Numbered from the stretch's first letter, positions 22,483 to 33,830 are shown. The stretch: DNA of 64,000 nt from Setomelanomma holmii (GCA_010015745.1 ML978163.1:248001-312000); one strand, 5' to 3'. Notes: a model not told the origin generated them from the sequence alone. Program-made: numbers and translations.

Positions 22483-23595
22483 CTACTTCAACGCAACAAC
22501 AATCTTCTTCGCACTCACCCCCTTCTTCTGCATCTCCATTCCTGCCTGGACACTCTCCAACCCTTCTCCAACCACCACCGGCTCTGGCAAAATCTGAAAC
22601 TTCCCGCTCGCCAATGCTTCCGGCAGGAAGTCGCCATACACAGCGTCGCCAACAGGACTGTTCCATATAGACCCAAATACGATGCTGAGCTTGATACCTC
22701 TCAGCTTTGACCGGACGAAGATCGTGAAGACAGCTTTGAGTAAAGCCAGGATGATTTTGAGTAGGGCGAAGCGTCCAGGATTTTGTGGAATCGGGAATGT
22801 AGCCATGGCAATCCTTCTGTCGCCTTGACATCTGCTAAGCACGTCCAGGCAGCGAACAGCCGAATTCTCGCCCATCGCGATGGCTCCAGCTGATATGCGT
22901 TCTTTCATTGCAGACACGATCTTCTCGACAACCCTGGCGTCGTTGTAGTCGAACACCTCTCTTGCACCCAGGCTCTTCAACAGCTTGAAGTTCTTCGGCG
23001 ACGATGTCGCGATTACTTCATACCCCGTAGCGACGCCGAGTTGAATCGCATTCAACCCCACGCTCGTCGACCCGCCCCAGACCAGCAGCGTCTTCCCCGT
23101 AGGCTTGGGACTGAGTGACGGATATCCCAATCCCAATTGCTCCTTCTCAAACAAACCCGCAGCAGCGGTCGCCAGCCCCAACGGCATCGCACATGCCTCT
23201 TCAAAACCTACATTATCCGGAACGCGTACAGTATTCTGCTCCAGCAGCGTCGGATATAACTGAAACCCGCCATGCGCCGCAGTACCAATCTTGGGAACAG
23301 TGCTCAATGCCTGGCCCACGACACGATCACCGATTTTGAACCGTGTCACGGCAGAGCCAATCGAAACGACGGACCCAGCGACGTCGCAGCCGAAGATGTA
23401 GGGGTATTTGATCCAGCCAAAGGCCAGGGCAGTGCCTTGTTCCTGCACGACCCAGTCGATGGGGTTTATGGCGATGGCGCGGTTTTTGATGATGATTTCA
23501 TCTGACTTGGGGGTCGAATATGGGGCTTCGTCGACTTGAAGGCGTTGTTTGGGGGAGAGCATCCATGCTGCACGGTTGGTGGGAGTGGCAGACAT
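22483..23595 (-). CDS. CipB-type medium-chain reductase (zinc-free MDR), 370 aa
   Basis: Single exon. The start is taken at the ATG at 23595 (MSATPTNRAAWMLSPKQRLQ), where family members begin; the upstream in-frame extension is low-quality. The N-terminal GroES-like part has NRAIAINPIDWVVQEQG and PYIFGCDVAGSVVSIGS. The cofactor loop LLVWGGSTSVGLNAIQLG is the GGSTSVG variant typical of fungal 'zinc-binding oxidoreductase CipB'-like and trans-enoyl-reductase proteins. Structural and catalytic zinc cysteines are missing, so this is an NADPH quinone- or enoyl-reductase type enzyme despite the family name. Its gene is divergent from the Zn2Cys6 regulator at 24191, sharing a 595-nt promoter, so that regulator may control it. 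The substrate is unknown. Confidence 0.87.
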   Translation of the reverse strand: MSATPTNRAAWMLSPKQRLQVDEAPYSTPKSDEIIIKNRAIAINPIDWVVQEQGTALAFGWIKYPYIFGCDVAGSVVSIGSAVTRFKIGDRVVGQALSTVPKIGTAAHGGFQLYPTLLEQNTVRVPDNVGFEEACAMPLGLATAAAGLFEKEQLGLGYPSLSPKPTGKTLLVWGGSTSVGLNAIQLGVATGYEVIATSSPKNFKLLKSLGAREVFDYNDARVVEKIVSAMKERISAGAIAMGENSAVRCLDVLSRCQGDRRIAMATFPIPQNPGRFALLKIILALLKAVFTIFVRSKLRGIKLSIVFGSIWNSPVGDAVYGDFLPEALASGKFQILPEPVVVGEGLESVQAGMEMQKKGVSAKKIVVALK

Positions 23596-24190
23596 GATGT
23601 GTGGCTGTATGTGGTCGTGGTCGATTGGTGGGGCCAATACGGAAGAGTAGGATAAGCTGAAGTCCGAGAATATGCTGAGCACTCTTCCACTGAAATTTGA
23701 TATGCTTCAATGTAGAAAGATGATTGTTGGGGTTATTTCGCGGGGAGTATGAATATCGGTTTCGTGTGATGCAAGTTGCAGTATAGTCGAGTTCTTGTTG
23801 GAGCTTTCATTCTGCAAAGCTGTCTCTATATATATGTTTAGATTACGGCCTTAAGCTTTTCACAAAGAAAGCTTGGTCGACGTGTGTACGATGCGCGGAT
23901 GAAGACGCGGATCTAGACACGGAGGAATTGACCAATCATGTCAAAACTAATTTCATGAATCAGGCGCTTCGAAGTAAATCAGCCAATGAGAGAAGTGGCG
24001 GTGCAAGTGGCTGTGCAACGGAGGTCAATGAGATAATGCAAAGCGGACGTCCGTCTCATCTTCAACACACACCATCAAGACTGCATTTCCACTTTACCTC
24101 CGCCACTGCACTGATGTTCTTCCGTGCGGCTTGAGCGATCCACCGATCCGAGGGATGAGTCAGGTTATTAGCCAGACGTAGTGTGCGGAC
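23596..24190. promoter_or_regulatory. Divergent promoter, CipB-type reductase / Zn2Cys6 regulator 1
   Basis: 595 nt between outward-facing starts. It contains CGG-type motifs suited to Zn2Cys6 proteins: a direct repeat CGCGGAT at 23894-23900 and 23906-23912, another CGG at 23919-23921, and a perfect palindrome CGGACGTCCG at 24044-24053. Regulation by the adjacent factor is inferred. Confidence 0.5.
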
Positions 24191-26463
24191 ATGACATCCT
24201 CCTCCGCGTCTTCAGCGCGATTGCTTGCACGCAGAGGCAGGGAAAAGCCTCAGTTGTCGTGCAACTTTTGTAGGAGGCGGAAGTGAGCGCGTGATCGATT
24301 CGATCTTCTGGGCTTCTTCACTAATCAATGTTCAGACTGCGCTGCGATCGCAAGCAGCCTTGCGATAGCTGCATCAGGTTGGGACAGGCTTCAATATGCA
24401 GCTTTCCAGCTTCTCAAGCCTCGCCTGCCAAAGGGGCAACCCAGAATCAATTACAGGAGCGTATCGAGCATCTGGAATCGCTCGTGCGATCTTTGGTGCC
24501 GAAGCAGGAAGAGCAAAGCGACGTGCCGACCATTGGAACGGTTCCAGATTTTGGCTCTGGCACCACCACAACTGATTTTCGAGATAACCTCGCGTCTGAC
24601 TTTGGTCGCATCAATCTACAGAGCCAAGATTCGTCTTACGTTGAGAGTGATCATTGGTCAGCTATCCTCGACGAGATTAGCGATCTTAAAGATATGGTGT
24701 CAGACCAAACGAATGGTCTACATGGTGACTCTGGAGGGGACTTAACAAGCATGCCCGGTACAGATCTCTTCCTCTCCTCCCTGTATCCGACCACCAAGAT
24801 GGAAGTTATAGCTGCTCTTCCTCCCCGGATAGTTGTTGATAGCCTCGTCACAAAGTACTTCGAGTCAGCAGACATGCCTGTCACCCTTATCCTTCATCGC
24901 AAGGTCTTCCTCAAACAATATGAAGCTTTCTGGAACGATCCGCTTGCCACCTCCGTCATGTGGCTTACCATTCTATTCGGCATGCTATCCATGGTTGCCT
25001 ACACTACGCTGCTTTCCAACGGAGGTCCCGATGAATTGGACGAGCAGTCGACCGCTGAATATAAGCACATTGTCACGACTTCAAGAGTGAAGATGATACA
25101 ATGTCTGCGGCAAGGCAACTATCTCAAAGGCATGCCACACACCATTGAAGCATTGCTATTCATGCTTCAAGTGGAGTATATCCAAGGCGAGGATAGACAA
25201 CAAGGCTGCTGGTACCTGGTCGGGACCATCGTTCGTGTTGCCCTGAAGATGGGCTACCACCGCGACGGATCTCATTTCCCTGAAATGTCAATCTACGAGC
25301 AGGAAATGCGCCGTCGTACTTGGTACATTCTGATGCAGTTCGACATCGCCTCAGCATCTCAGGTCGGCTTGCCACGTATCATTAAGCAAGCACAGTGCGA
25401 TACCGCTGAGCCAAGCAATTTGCTGGACGACGATTTTGACGACATCACTACAGCTCTGCCTTCCCTACGGCCGGAAACAGAGCACACGCTCTCGCAATTT
25501 CTGGTATACAAGACCAGAATCGTCTCAGTATATGGCATGATATGTGACTTCACCACATCATCCCAGCAAAGAGACTACGGCGAAGCTATGCGCCTAGATG
25601 CACTACTCAAAAGTGCATATACCAACAAACCCTCTATTCTCGAGCTTAGACCCATGCAAAGCTCCATCACAGACGGTACAGACCTCGCAACCCGGCGCCT
25701 GTATATGGCTATGTCGTTCTACCACGCTCAGATGACACTGCATCGCAAGTTCATGATACACGCAAAGACTAACAGCAAGTATGCTTTGTCGCTCACTGAG
25801 TGCGTGGATGCCGCGCTGGCTGCCCTGCAGTTGCAGTCTGAACTTTTCGAGCAATGTCAGCCTGGACGAATGCTGTACGCGCATCGCTGGAAAATCCTTT
25901 CTCTGATCCAGTCCGAGTTCTTGCTTGCGACAACGATCCTATGCTTCAATCTTAACGATGATGTGGTGCATACAAGAAGACCAAATGTATCACTGTACTC
26001 GGATGAGAAGTGTCAGCAAAGTGTGGAGGCGCTTCGGGCTTCGCTGGACATCTGGGAACAACAACAGGACATTTCCAAGGAAGCACGCACAGCTGTCCAG
26101 GTAATCAGTGTTGTCTTGAGCAAGGCTCAGGAATATGAAGAAAGCCGCATCGCGAATAACTTCAAGGCCTCGCAATCAGAGTCTAACTCAGTCTGGAAGG
26201 GGCCGCCGTCAGACCACAGCACTCACTCGTCCCAGATAGGAGAACGTGTCTCGACGGCATCGCAATCGAGTTCAGAGCCATTCACGATGTACACGCCCCC
26301 GAGCGCGGGAATGAATGCCTTTACACCGTTGGAATTTGCGTCTGCGGGTCCACAGTCTGATCCCTTGGCAGGTTTCGACTACGGTACCAACGACGCGCTG
26401 TTTGATATGGACATGTCGTGGGATATATGGCTTGAAGTTCCGCAATTTCTGGAAGATCAATAG
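24191..26463 (+). CDS. Zn2Cys6 transcription factor 1, 739 aa
   Basis: Two exons: 24191-24282 and 24336-26463. The 53-nt intron lies inside the zinc cluster, a common position, and splicing gives CNFCRRRKLRCDRKQPCDSC with the full C-x2-C-x6-C-x6-C-x2-C pattern plus a sixth Cys (ASICSF). A leucine-type coiled segment follows (LQERIEHLESLVRSLV). The middle homology domain (fungal_trans, about residues 190-450) includes GCWYLVGTIVRVALKMGYHR and EQEMRRRTWYILMQFDIASA. The C-terminus ends acidic and aromatic (DMDMSWDIWLE), a plausible activation region. It is divergent from the CipB-type reductase and upstream of two broken metabolic genes. It is the only intact regulator of this stretch. Confidence 0.93.
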
Positions 26464-26770
26464 ATATTCTGAAATCGGGAACAGTACCGGCTAGGCCAGT
26501 AGTCACACACTCTCAATAGTAGCCTTGGTCCTGGTTTTGATTTGTGCAAAGAAGTGCAAGGTAAGAGCAACGCTAAGCTCGATTCCGCGGAGGGCACGGG
26601 CCGAAGCTCTCAGTGGCTCCACCTTTCGTCACCACTACTTACAAATCGTGAATCTGAAGTGCAAGATTATTCACGGCATCACACGGTGAACTTTGTGAAT
26701 AAATAGTCCACATCCTGACATTTCTTGCCGATATCCTTACCAGAATATCTCCACAGGATTGTTCGGCGTC
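26464..26770. other. Intergenic, no feature seen
   Basis: 307 nt between the regulator's stop and the epimerase relic. It ends in an AT-rich leader. Nothing further is seen. Confidence 0.4.
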
Positions 26771-27882
26771 ATGGCTTCATCTGGAAAAGAAGTGTTCCTA
26801 ATTGGTCCTGGGTATATTGGACGCGAAGTTATTGGCCGCTTGTTAGAGAATGGATACAGAATTACTACCCTTGTGCGTCGGAAAGAAGCTGTCCAAGAGC
26901 TGGAACGAGACGGCATCAGAACCATCATGAGCACTATAGACGACAAGGACATCATCACGGAACAAATTGCCAAAAGCAACATCGTCTTCCACACAGCTAC
27001 CGCGGACCACCTGAAATCGGTCGAGGCTGTCATCTCAGGCATTGATCAACGATAAGTAAAAGTCTCCTGACTATCTACATCCATACAAGCGGTTGCAGCT
27101 TCTTGAGCGATGACTCCAATGGCGAATAGAAGAGCGACATGGTCTCCTCCGACAAGAAACCAGATGACATGGATGCGAGACCAAATTCCGCCTCCCATCG
27201 CTTGATCGATCTCGCCATCATTAGAGCGAGGCAGCGCCTCGGAAAGAAAGCAAAGATTTTCATCATGTTACCGCCTTTGATCTATGGTGCGACCCAACAC
27301 GGCCGCTTATCGATACAAGTTGTCACGATGGCACGTTTCGCTATCAAGCACGAATACGCTGGGTTTGTTGGGAAGGGAAAGTCTGTCTGGGGACTCTTTC
27401 ATGTCAAAGACCTTTCCTACGGATACTTAACGATGCTGCAATGGCTGGAACGGTCCCCAGTTGATGCTGCACTCGAGCATCCGTACTTCTTCTGCGAGAA
27501 CGAACCCGAAATATCGGTACGTACAACCTTCCGAACATATTCAAGCATCATCTAACTTGAGTTATAGTGGGGCGATATTGCTGTGTTCATTGGCAAAGAT
27601 CTACATGCTGCAGGGAAAATACCAGACCCGACTGCACGAGAAATTCCTAAAGATCAATACGATGATCTCTTTGGCAACTACAGCGTGGTCGTGATTGGGC
27701 AAAATTCCCGTAACAGGGCAGACCGACTGCGTGATCGCGGTTGGCAGCCGAAGGAGCGTGGCGTGCACGAGGCATTCACAAAAGAGGAGCTGCCAATCTT
27801 GCTCAAGGAAACAGGTGAATTCAAGGGATACGGTAGAGCTGCTGCATCTGGAAGTGGTAAGGTAGTGTCGGGTTCTTCTTGA
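26771..27882 (+). pseudogene. NAD-dependent epimerase/NmrA-like gene, broken
   Basis: The first part (ATG at 26771) reads EVFLIGPGYIGREVIGRLLE, a Rossmann GxGxxG start, up to GIDQR. The frame then stops at TAA (about 27053), and the homologous continuation (YIHTSGCSFLSDDSNGE) lies in another frame, so a base or more is lost near 27053-27066. That second frame meets an in-frame TAG at 27127-27129. Beyond it, coding-quality sequence resumes (SSDKKPDDMDARPNSASHRL, IFIMLPPLIYGATQHGRLSI) and crosses a normal 51-nt intron (27517-27567) to TAREIPKDQYDDLFGNYSVV. I cannot find GT/AG pairs that remove both lesions while keeping the conserved YIHTSG block. The gene would have coded a fungal atypical SDR of unknown substrate. 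Confidence 0.8.
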
Positions 27883-28216
27883 TGGAAGTCGACAACATCA
27901 TGTTGCCGCGTGTATATGCTCAACGCCGCGCCTTTTCTTTCCTTGGTTTAGCGCATACGGCTCCATGATTGCAATCGAGCGTTACTCGATTGTGCTCTGC
28001 GCGACAGTTTGAAAGAACTCCACTCGCTTTACCATGGCAACTGCAGTGCGGAGAAGCGGTTCCGTTGTGGTGAATCAGATGACCATCCGTGCCGAAGTTG
28101 ATCCGTGTGTGAGGAGCTGAAGTTCGTGTGAATTATATGAGCACCATAGCTCACTTTCTGAAATCATTCTCAAGCAATTCTTATTTCGTGAAGCATCGTT
28201 AAGTCTTCCAATCGCG
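27883..28216. other. Intergenic, upstream of the dehydrogenase relic
   Basis: 334 nt holding the former promoter of the dehydrogenase. No clear motif. Confidence 0.4.
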
Positions 28217-29105
28217 ATGAGAGCACTACGATTCTACGCCAAGGGAAACATACGATTGGACGATGTCCCAGCTCCGTTAGTCCAACATTAATGCCGTATT
28301 CACTGAGACCATGCTAATGCTAACAACCTATACAGCACTTGTGCACCTGATGAAGTCCGACTGAAAGTAGCGTTCTGCGGTACCTGCGGAACCGACCTCC
28401 ACGATTTCCTACGCGGCCCAATATTCCCACCACAACATGGCGAGCGCAATCCGCACACCGGCGCCTCACTCCCAGTAATCATGGGCCACGAGATATACGG
28501 CACTGTGGTCGAAGTCGGCAAAGATGTCAGTGGAGTGTCCATTGGCCAAAGAGTTGCAGTCAATCCAGCCATGGACGACCGGCATCACGGCAAACCTCAA
28601 TGCAAAGCCTGCCTCTCTGGGTATCATAATATCTGCACGGGTTCGACCTTCTGTGGCCTCAATGCCACTGGTGGTGGGTTTTCCGACGAGATTACAGTCA
28701 AGCCGCTTGCTTTGGTCCCATCACCTGACAACGTACCGCTGAAGCTAGCTGGTCTCGCCGAACCTCAAGCAGTCGCCGCACACATGATTCGCATCTCTGG
28801 TTTCCGCAAAGGCGATAGCGCCGTAGTCCTTGGTGCTGGTCCGATCGGCTGTGCGCTGACGTTCCTGCTGAAGCACAAAAGCGCAAGCAAGATTCTTGTC
28901 AGCGAAATCGCAGCTCCCAGGGTGAAGCAAGCTGCTTCGTTTGGTGCAGATAGGTGGTCAACCCCTAGGACAATTCTGGGTCGTCCAGTCTTGTCGTAGC
29001 TGCAGTACATGACCTCATGGGTGAGGATGGCGCTGATATTTCTGTTGACGCGTTGAAATCGTGCTCCCAGCCGTCACTTCTTCGACGTCAGCCCAGGAGC
29101 GAGGT
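28217..29105 (+). pseudogene. Zinc medium-chain dehydrogenase (butanediol/polyol type), frameshifted and 3'-truncated
   Basis: Exon 1 (MRALRFYAKGNIRLDDVPAP) joins the second exon at a 59-nt intron ending near 28335. Zinc-ligand motifs are present: FCGTCGTDLHDF, MGHEIYGTVVEVG and a structural-zinc loop CKACLSGYHNIC with some ligands substituted or displaced. The cofactor loop VVLGAGPIGCALTFLL is intact. At about 28951-28955 one base is missing: after SFGAD the expected V-N-P continues in another frame, where a TAG occurs at 28966-28968. Related sequence (SSSLVVAAVHDLMGEDGADI) persists to about 29060 and then homology ends, so the last quarter is gone and the next relic begins at 29179. Intact relatives are near 350-380 residues and oxidise secondary alcohols or diols to ketones. 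Confidence 0.85.
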
Positions 29106-29178
29106 AGGCTCTCAATAACAAGCAAATGTTCTCTAAATCTCATCGAATGTATGATTATGTTCTGAGACTAACGATAAT

Positions 29179-31376
29179 CTAACTGGTCGCAATCGTCCCG
29201 AACTTTCGTCCTAAGTCAATGAAGGCATGAAGAAATGAATCATTGAAGTTACCGATCAGTTTCAAGTTTGAAGAGCTCCAATCTACAGGATGCAGATAGC
29301 CGTTGCTATCTTGCATGCTACCAGTTGTACCGGGCGTCATCAACTGCATCGAATTACTGTATCCTATGGGACTTGCTGCCGAGACGGATTGTGCGCAACT
29401 TGTCGCTTGTGCTTCGATCTCATTCGCCTTGCCATCGGTGGAGTTCAATTGTAAGAAGTCGAAGACGCGCAAGACCCAGGGTGCTGGATCCCACGAGTCG
29501 CGCACTTCATTGAGAAGCATCTGGCAAAGGTCTAACGATGCGCACGCCATCTGTGCCTGTACTGTGTCTGAATGGCGATGTTGTCGATAGAACACGATTC
29601 CGGCCACAAAGAAACCTGCGAAGACCTCGTGTGGTAGCTGACTAGTTATCTGCTTAGTAACGAGTGCAGCAGCGGTTGAAGAGATCATTTGTGCAGCTGG
29701 CTCAGCTATAGTAGTAAAGATCGGAGATGTGTACTAATCCGACTCCATGTCGCTGACAGGCCGGCCTAGATGTATCAAGGTGTTATGGTAATGGTAGAGA
29801 ATCTTCAAGGAGATGGCGAAATTGTTGCTGCTCGCCAAAGGACCTACGTCCCATCTGATAGAGGGCGGGATTTGAGCTCGCCAGCAGTCCAAAAGCTCGT
29901 GTAATCCATTGAGATCCACCTTCTGATTACCAGAAAAGAACCGCCGCTCGACGATCTTGCGTGAAATAACCGACAATTTTGCAATCTGAATCTGAAGAGT
30001 GCTGAGTCGTTGGTTTCTTCTTCGGGGCGGAAGTCTGCCAAATCGAGCATCTCGGTGTCACAAAGTGCCATGTCTATCCGGAAAGGTTTGCCTAGAAGAG
30101 CAGCACAGTAGGCATCGCGGACTAGTACGGTCCACCAAAGACGTTTGAGCAAGCCTTTGTCTCTATCTGTGACACGAGCAAAGGCCGCCGAACGATGTAT
30201 ACCAAGCAACGCAGCAATGGTAACGGCAAACACAACCCAGGAGCAAGGATTCCAGTAGCTGTTCATTTTTGGTCCCCAGAATGAAAGCATTATCACAGTC
30301 TGAAGCAAGACCACCTTGTCTGTCTTATAGCCTACGTCAAATAAGACCTTTGCTTTGTCGTAAAATGCCCGACGAGCGTGCAGTCGAGACTTGTAGCTTG
30401 ACTTGTGAATAATAGCGGAGTCGCAGAAGGTGGCTCCAAGGAAGCATATGGCGTGCAGTAGAATCCATGGCAAGTTGTGTGCTCTATGTGATTCCAACAC
30501 CTCCGCCTTGTTTACAATGGAATATAGAGGGCAGAAGTTGTCTAGAAACGCCGTCACCAGCTGATCGAGGAGCTCTTGGTCCGGGTCATCGAAGCACCGT
30601 TTTGCTTCGCGGTAGGTAATGTCCTCCGGCGAAGAATGGCTTGGACAAGCCTGCCTGCGCTATCTGCTCTTGGAGAGGTCGGAGCTAGCGTCGTACAAAT
30701 GGGCCTTTGCGCCTCCATTTAGCTCTTCGAGCGCGAAAGTCAGCGGCGAAGACTCACCAAAAAGGACGAGGCCCAATTTGGTAGCGGATCCATCGTCGCT
30801 CTGGCCTTGCTTCTCGAGAAATTCCTCAAACATCGACGCTAGGGTTTTCTGGGTCCCTCTATTCTCGACTTCCGACAAGCTCGGCTGTGAAGGGTTAGTA
30901 GCTATGCTTCCGTGGAGATATTCGCGGCCATTGTTCGGCCACCATTGTGTCTGAAGTTGTGCTTCGCTTGCCCGCGGCATCACACACTTATCGACTTGTG
31001 ATAAAGACACTCCATCGTCTAGGGTAAGACTAGATGTGCCTGGTTGGCTGACTGCTGTTGGTGTAAGGCTAGGATCACTGACTGGCCACGTGCCAGCATT
31101 GTGTTCTTGCGTCCCTGCATCGCCGCGGCTAATAGTTGAGTTTCTGGAAGGATCGTTTTCGGTCTGCGATGGAGAATGTAACCGCGGCCTCTTTCTTGAG
31201 CGATTGTATGTCCCTCGACGGGAGGGCATAACAATACAGCCTTGGTCGACCCTGTCCATGCGGCACCGACTGCAGGGTCCGGTGCCGAGCACAGCATCAC
31301 ACTTCACCTTTCGTTGACCGCAGCGTTGACACGCTCTGGATGCTCGTGTAGGTATGGAGTCTGATACACAATCCAT
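29179..31376 (-). pseudogene. Zn2Cys6 transcription factor 2, three frame lesions
   Basis: It starts at the ATG at 31376 with an N-terminal zinc cluster ACQRCGQRKVKCDA ... GPCSRC. A TAG at 30662-30660 interrupts the frame between DLSKSR and PEDITYREAKRCF. The fungal_trans homology then runs well (LQTVIMLSFWGPKMNSYWNP, KGLLKRLWWTVLVRDAYCAA). Near 29990-29997 one base is missing, splitting ALF from the expected QIQIAKLSVISRKIVERRF. A second TAG at 29736-29734 lies between GRPVSDMESD and YTSPIFTT, where Trp is likely in relatives (TGG to TAG). Sequence after it stays coding-like to 29179. A 42-nt intron could bypass the first TAG, but the other two lesions have no splice escape. The gene is divergent from the BVMO and was probably its regulator. 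Confidence 0.82.
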
Positions 31377-31943
31377 ATTGGCGGCGACCTGTGCTGGTTG
31401 CAGCGCCTGGGTAAATCTGGGGTGAATTGCATTAGAGAAAAGGAGGTGTTAAAGGAGAGAGCCTCATGACCATTTGCAGCCGGTGTATGGCGTGTCATGC
31501 TCACGGCTGCTCTGGCTGTTGCTTTACTCATGTCAGCTTCCAATTTCCAGGTTCCTATCCGTTACGATAGCTTAGTTGGCCGTGACTTGTTCGGATGGAT
31601 TGTGGCGTACCCCGCGACTTTCCCCGCACTAGCGTGCTAAGATCACGTGCTTTCACAATAGTGCTAGCTCAGGCCATAACGTAAGCAATCACTCACATCC
31701 GAGCAGTGTTCCGATGGGCTGCTAGTCCTGTACATCACCCACCTTGGCGGCATAAAGCCGCGGGAATCGATGCAGCCGTGGCAGCCAAACCCCGCATTAT
31801 GCTCCTCTGCAGCACTAACCTTGTCGATAGCATGGAAGTCAGATTCCGTGGAACTCGGACGACAGTGGAAGCCGCACACTTTGACTCTTTAATTGTGATA
31901 GGTTTCGACGAAGCATTGCCTCCATAACTCGAGAATTGCAATC
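31377..31943. promoter_or_regulatory. Divergent promoter, regulator relic 2 / BVMO
   Basis: 567 nt between the dead regulator (-) and the BVMO (+). It contains the perfect inverted repeat GCGGC-ATAAA-GCCGC at 31747-31761 (CGG-N7-CCG), a classic form for dimeric Zn2Cys6 proteins, about 190 nt upstream of the BVMO start. Confidence 0.55.
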
Positions 31944-33830
31944 ATGTCGTCCGACACAGCAGAGCAATCGCTTGACGCGCTCGTAGTCGGCGCCGGGTGA
32001 GCAGACTGGATACGACCATTGGCTAGAGCCACCCTTGCTAATCGTTGAGCAACAGATTTGGCGGTATCTATCAGCTCAAGAAAACCCGCGATCAAGGCCT
32101 GCGGACCAAGCTTATAGACATTGCGAATGATGTTGGTGGTACTTGGTACTGGTGCGTTAATGAAGCATATTCATAACGTCCCTTGCAAACAGAATCTGAC
32201 TCGCTTTTATAGGAATCGTTACCCAGGTGCTATGTCAGACACTGAATCATATCTTTATCGTTACTCATGGGACCTCGAAGACTTGCGAACGTATCCGTGG
32301 GATCGCCATTACATATACCAGCCAGAAGTCTATGGATACTTGCGACATGTTACTGAGCGTCATGATTTACGCAAAGACATGATCTTCAAAACAGCCATGG
32401 AATCAGCCGATTGGGATGACAACGCTGCCCGTTGGGTTGTTCGGACCTCGACCGGTGTCACTTTTCGAGCACGCTATTTGATAACCGCACTCGGGCTGTT
32501 ATCGAAGCAGAATTTCCCCGACGTCGCAGGAATTAATACATTTGGCGGGGAGAAGTATCATACAGGCGCGTGGCCAGAAGGCGTCACGTTAGAGGGCAAG
32601 CGTGTTGGAGTCATCGGAAACGGCAGTACCGGTGTTCAGGTTATTACAGAAATTGCTAAAGACGTGCAACACCTTGTTTGCTGTGAGCAATGCCCACATA
32701 AAAAGCGGTATTGAAGCCCGTGCTGACAAAGACGATCAGTTCAACGCAATCCCCAATACAGCGTCCCAAGTGGTCAGGGCCCGGTGACCCCTGGATACCG
32801 CCAGAAAATCAACGAGAACTACCCGCAAATCTGGAAGGAAGCCGTTGATGAAAGTCTATTCGCTTTTGGGTTCAAAGAAGTGAGCCGCTCTACATTCAGC
32901 GTGGGTGAGGAGGAACGAAAGCGAGTTTACGAGAAAGCATGGAATAAGGGTGGAGGTTTCCGGTTTATGTTCGAGACCTTTGGTGACATCTCGACCGACG
33001 AGGCTGCCAACAACGCTGCTTCAGACTTTATCAAAGCCAAGATCCGCGAAACTGTCAAGGATCCGGAGAAAGCAAGGAAGTTGATGCCGACTCAGCTATA
33101 CGCACGGCGACCACTTTGCGACAGCGGCTACTACGAGCAGTTCAATCGAGACAATGTCGATGTTGTAAGCCTTCATGAGACGCCAATTGAACGCATCACG
33201 CCGGAAGGCATCCTCACCTCGGACGGAAAAGAGCACAAACTGGACATTTTGATCTTCGCGACTGGATTTGATGCCGTCGATGGAAACTACACACGTCTCG
33301 CCATCAAGGGTCGAAATGGAGAGTCACTGAAAGAACACTGGGATCCGAGCGGTCCCACAACATACCTTGGTGTCAGCGTTCCCAACTTTCCCAATATGTT
33401 CATGATCTTAGGTCCAAATGGTCCATTTTGCAACCTACCACCAGCCATTGAAACCCATGTGGACTTTATTTCCGATATTGTCGAGGCTACAGAATCGAGA
33501 CGCAACGCATCAACGAAGCAATTGTCCGACGGAGAAGATGAACAGAATATCGCAAGATATGATAGCGTACATGGTCAAAATGGTGTTAATGGCAGCACTC
33601 CTAGGCCACCAGTCATTGAGGCGACTCGCCAAGCCGAAGAAGGATGGACAGATCTATGCGACAAACTCAGTGCTGGCAGTCTTTTCCGTAAGACCGATTC
33701 ATGGATATTTGGTTCCAATGTGCCCGGCAAGAAACAATCGGTGCTGTTTTATTTCGGAGGAATATCAGCTTACCGGAAACAATTGCGCGAAGTCGCAGCA
33801 GAGGGTTGGAAAGGCTACACGATTACATGA
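31944..33830 (+). CDS. Baeyer-Villiger monooxygenase (FAD/NADPH), 569 aa
   Basis: Four exons (31944-31996, 32056-32151, 32213-32682, 32740-33830) close in 570 codons including stop. The first splice makes the FAD loop VVGAGFGGIYQL. The second makes GGTWYWNRYPGA, the usual type I BVMO block. The type I fingerprint FxGxxxHxxxWP is present as FGGEKYHTGAWP, followed by the NADPH loop GVIGNGSTGVQ. The third splice gives FQRNPQYSVPSGQGPVTP, also a family hallmark, and a late ATGFDAVDGNY is conserved. Such enzymes insert oxygen next to a ketone to give an ester or lactone (cyclohexanone, steroid or terpenoid ketones). It is the only uninterrupted enzyme of the 26.7-33.9 kb cluster; a secondary alcohol dehydrogenase relic lies nearby. 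Confidence 0.92.

Noticed and set aside
32683..32739. Apparent stop in the BVMO after LVC
   Set aside because: A 57-nt GT-AG intron (donor GTGAGC, acceptor ATCAG) removes it and restores FQRNPQYSVPSG, so the gene is intact.
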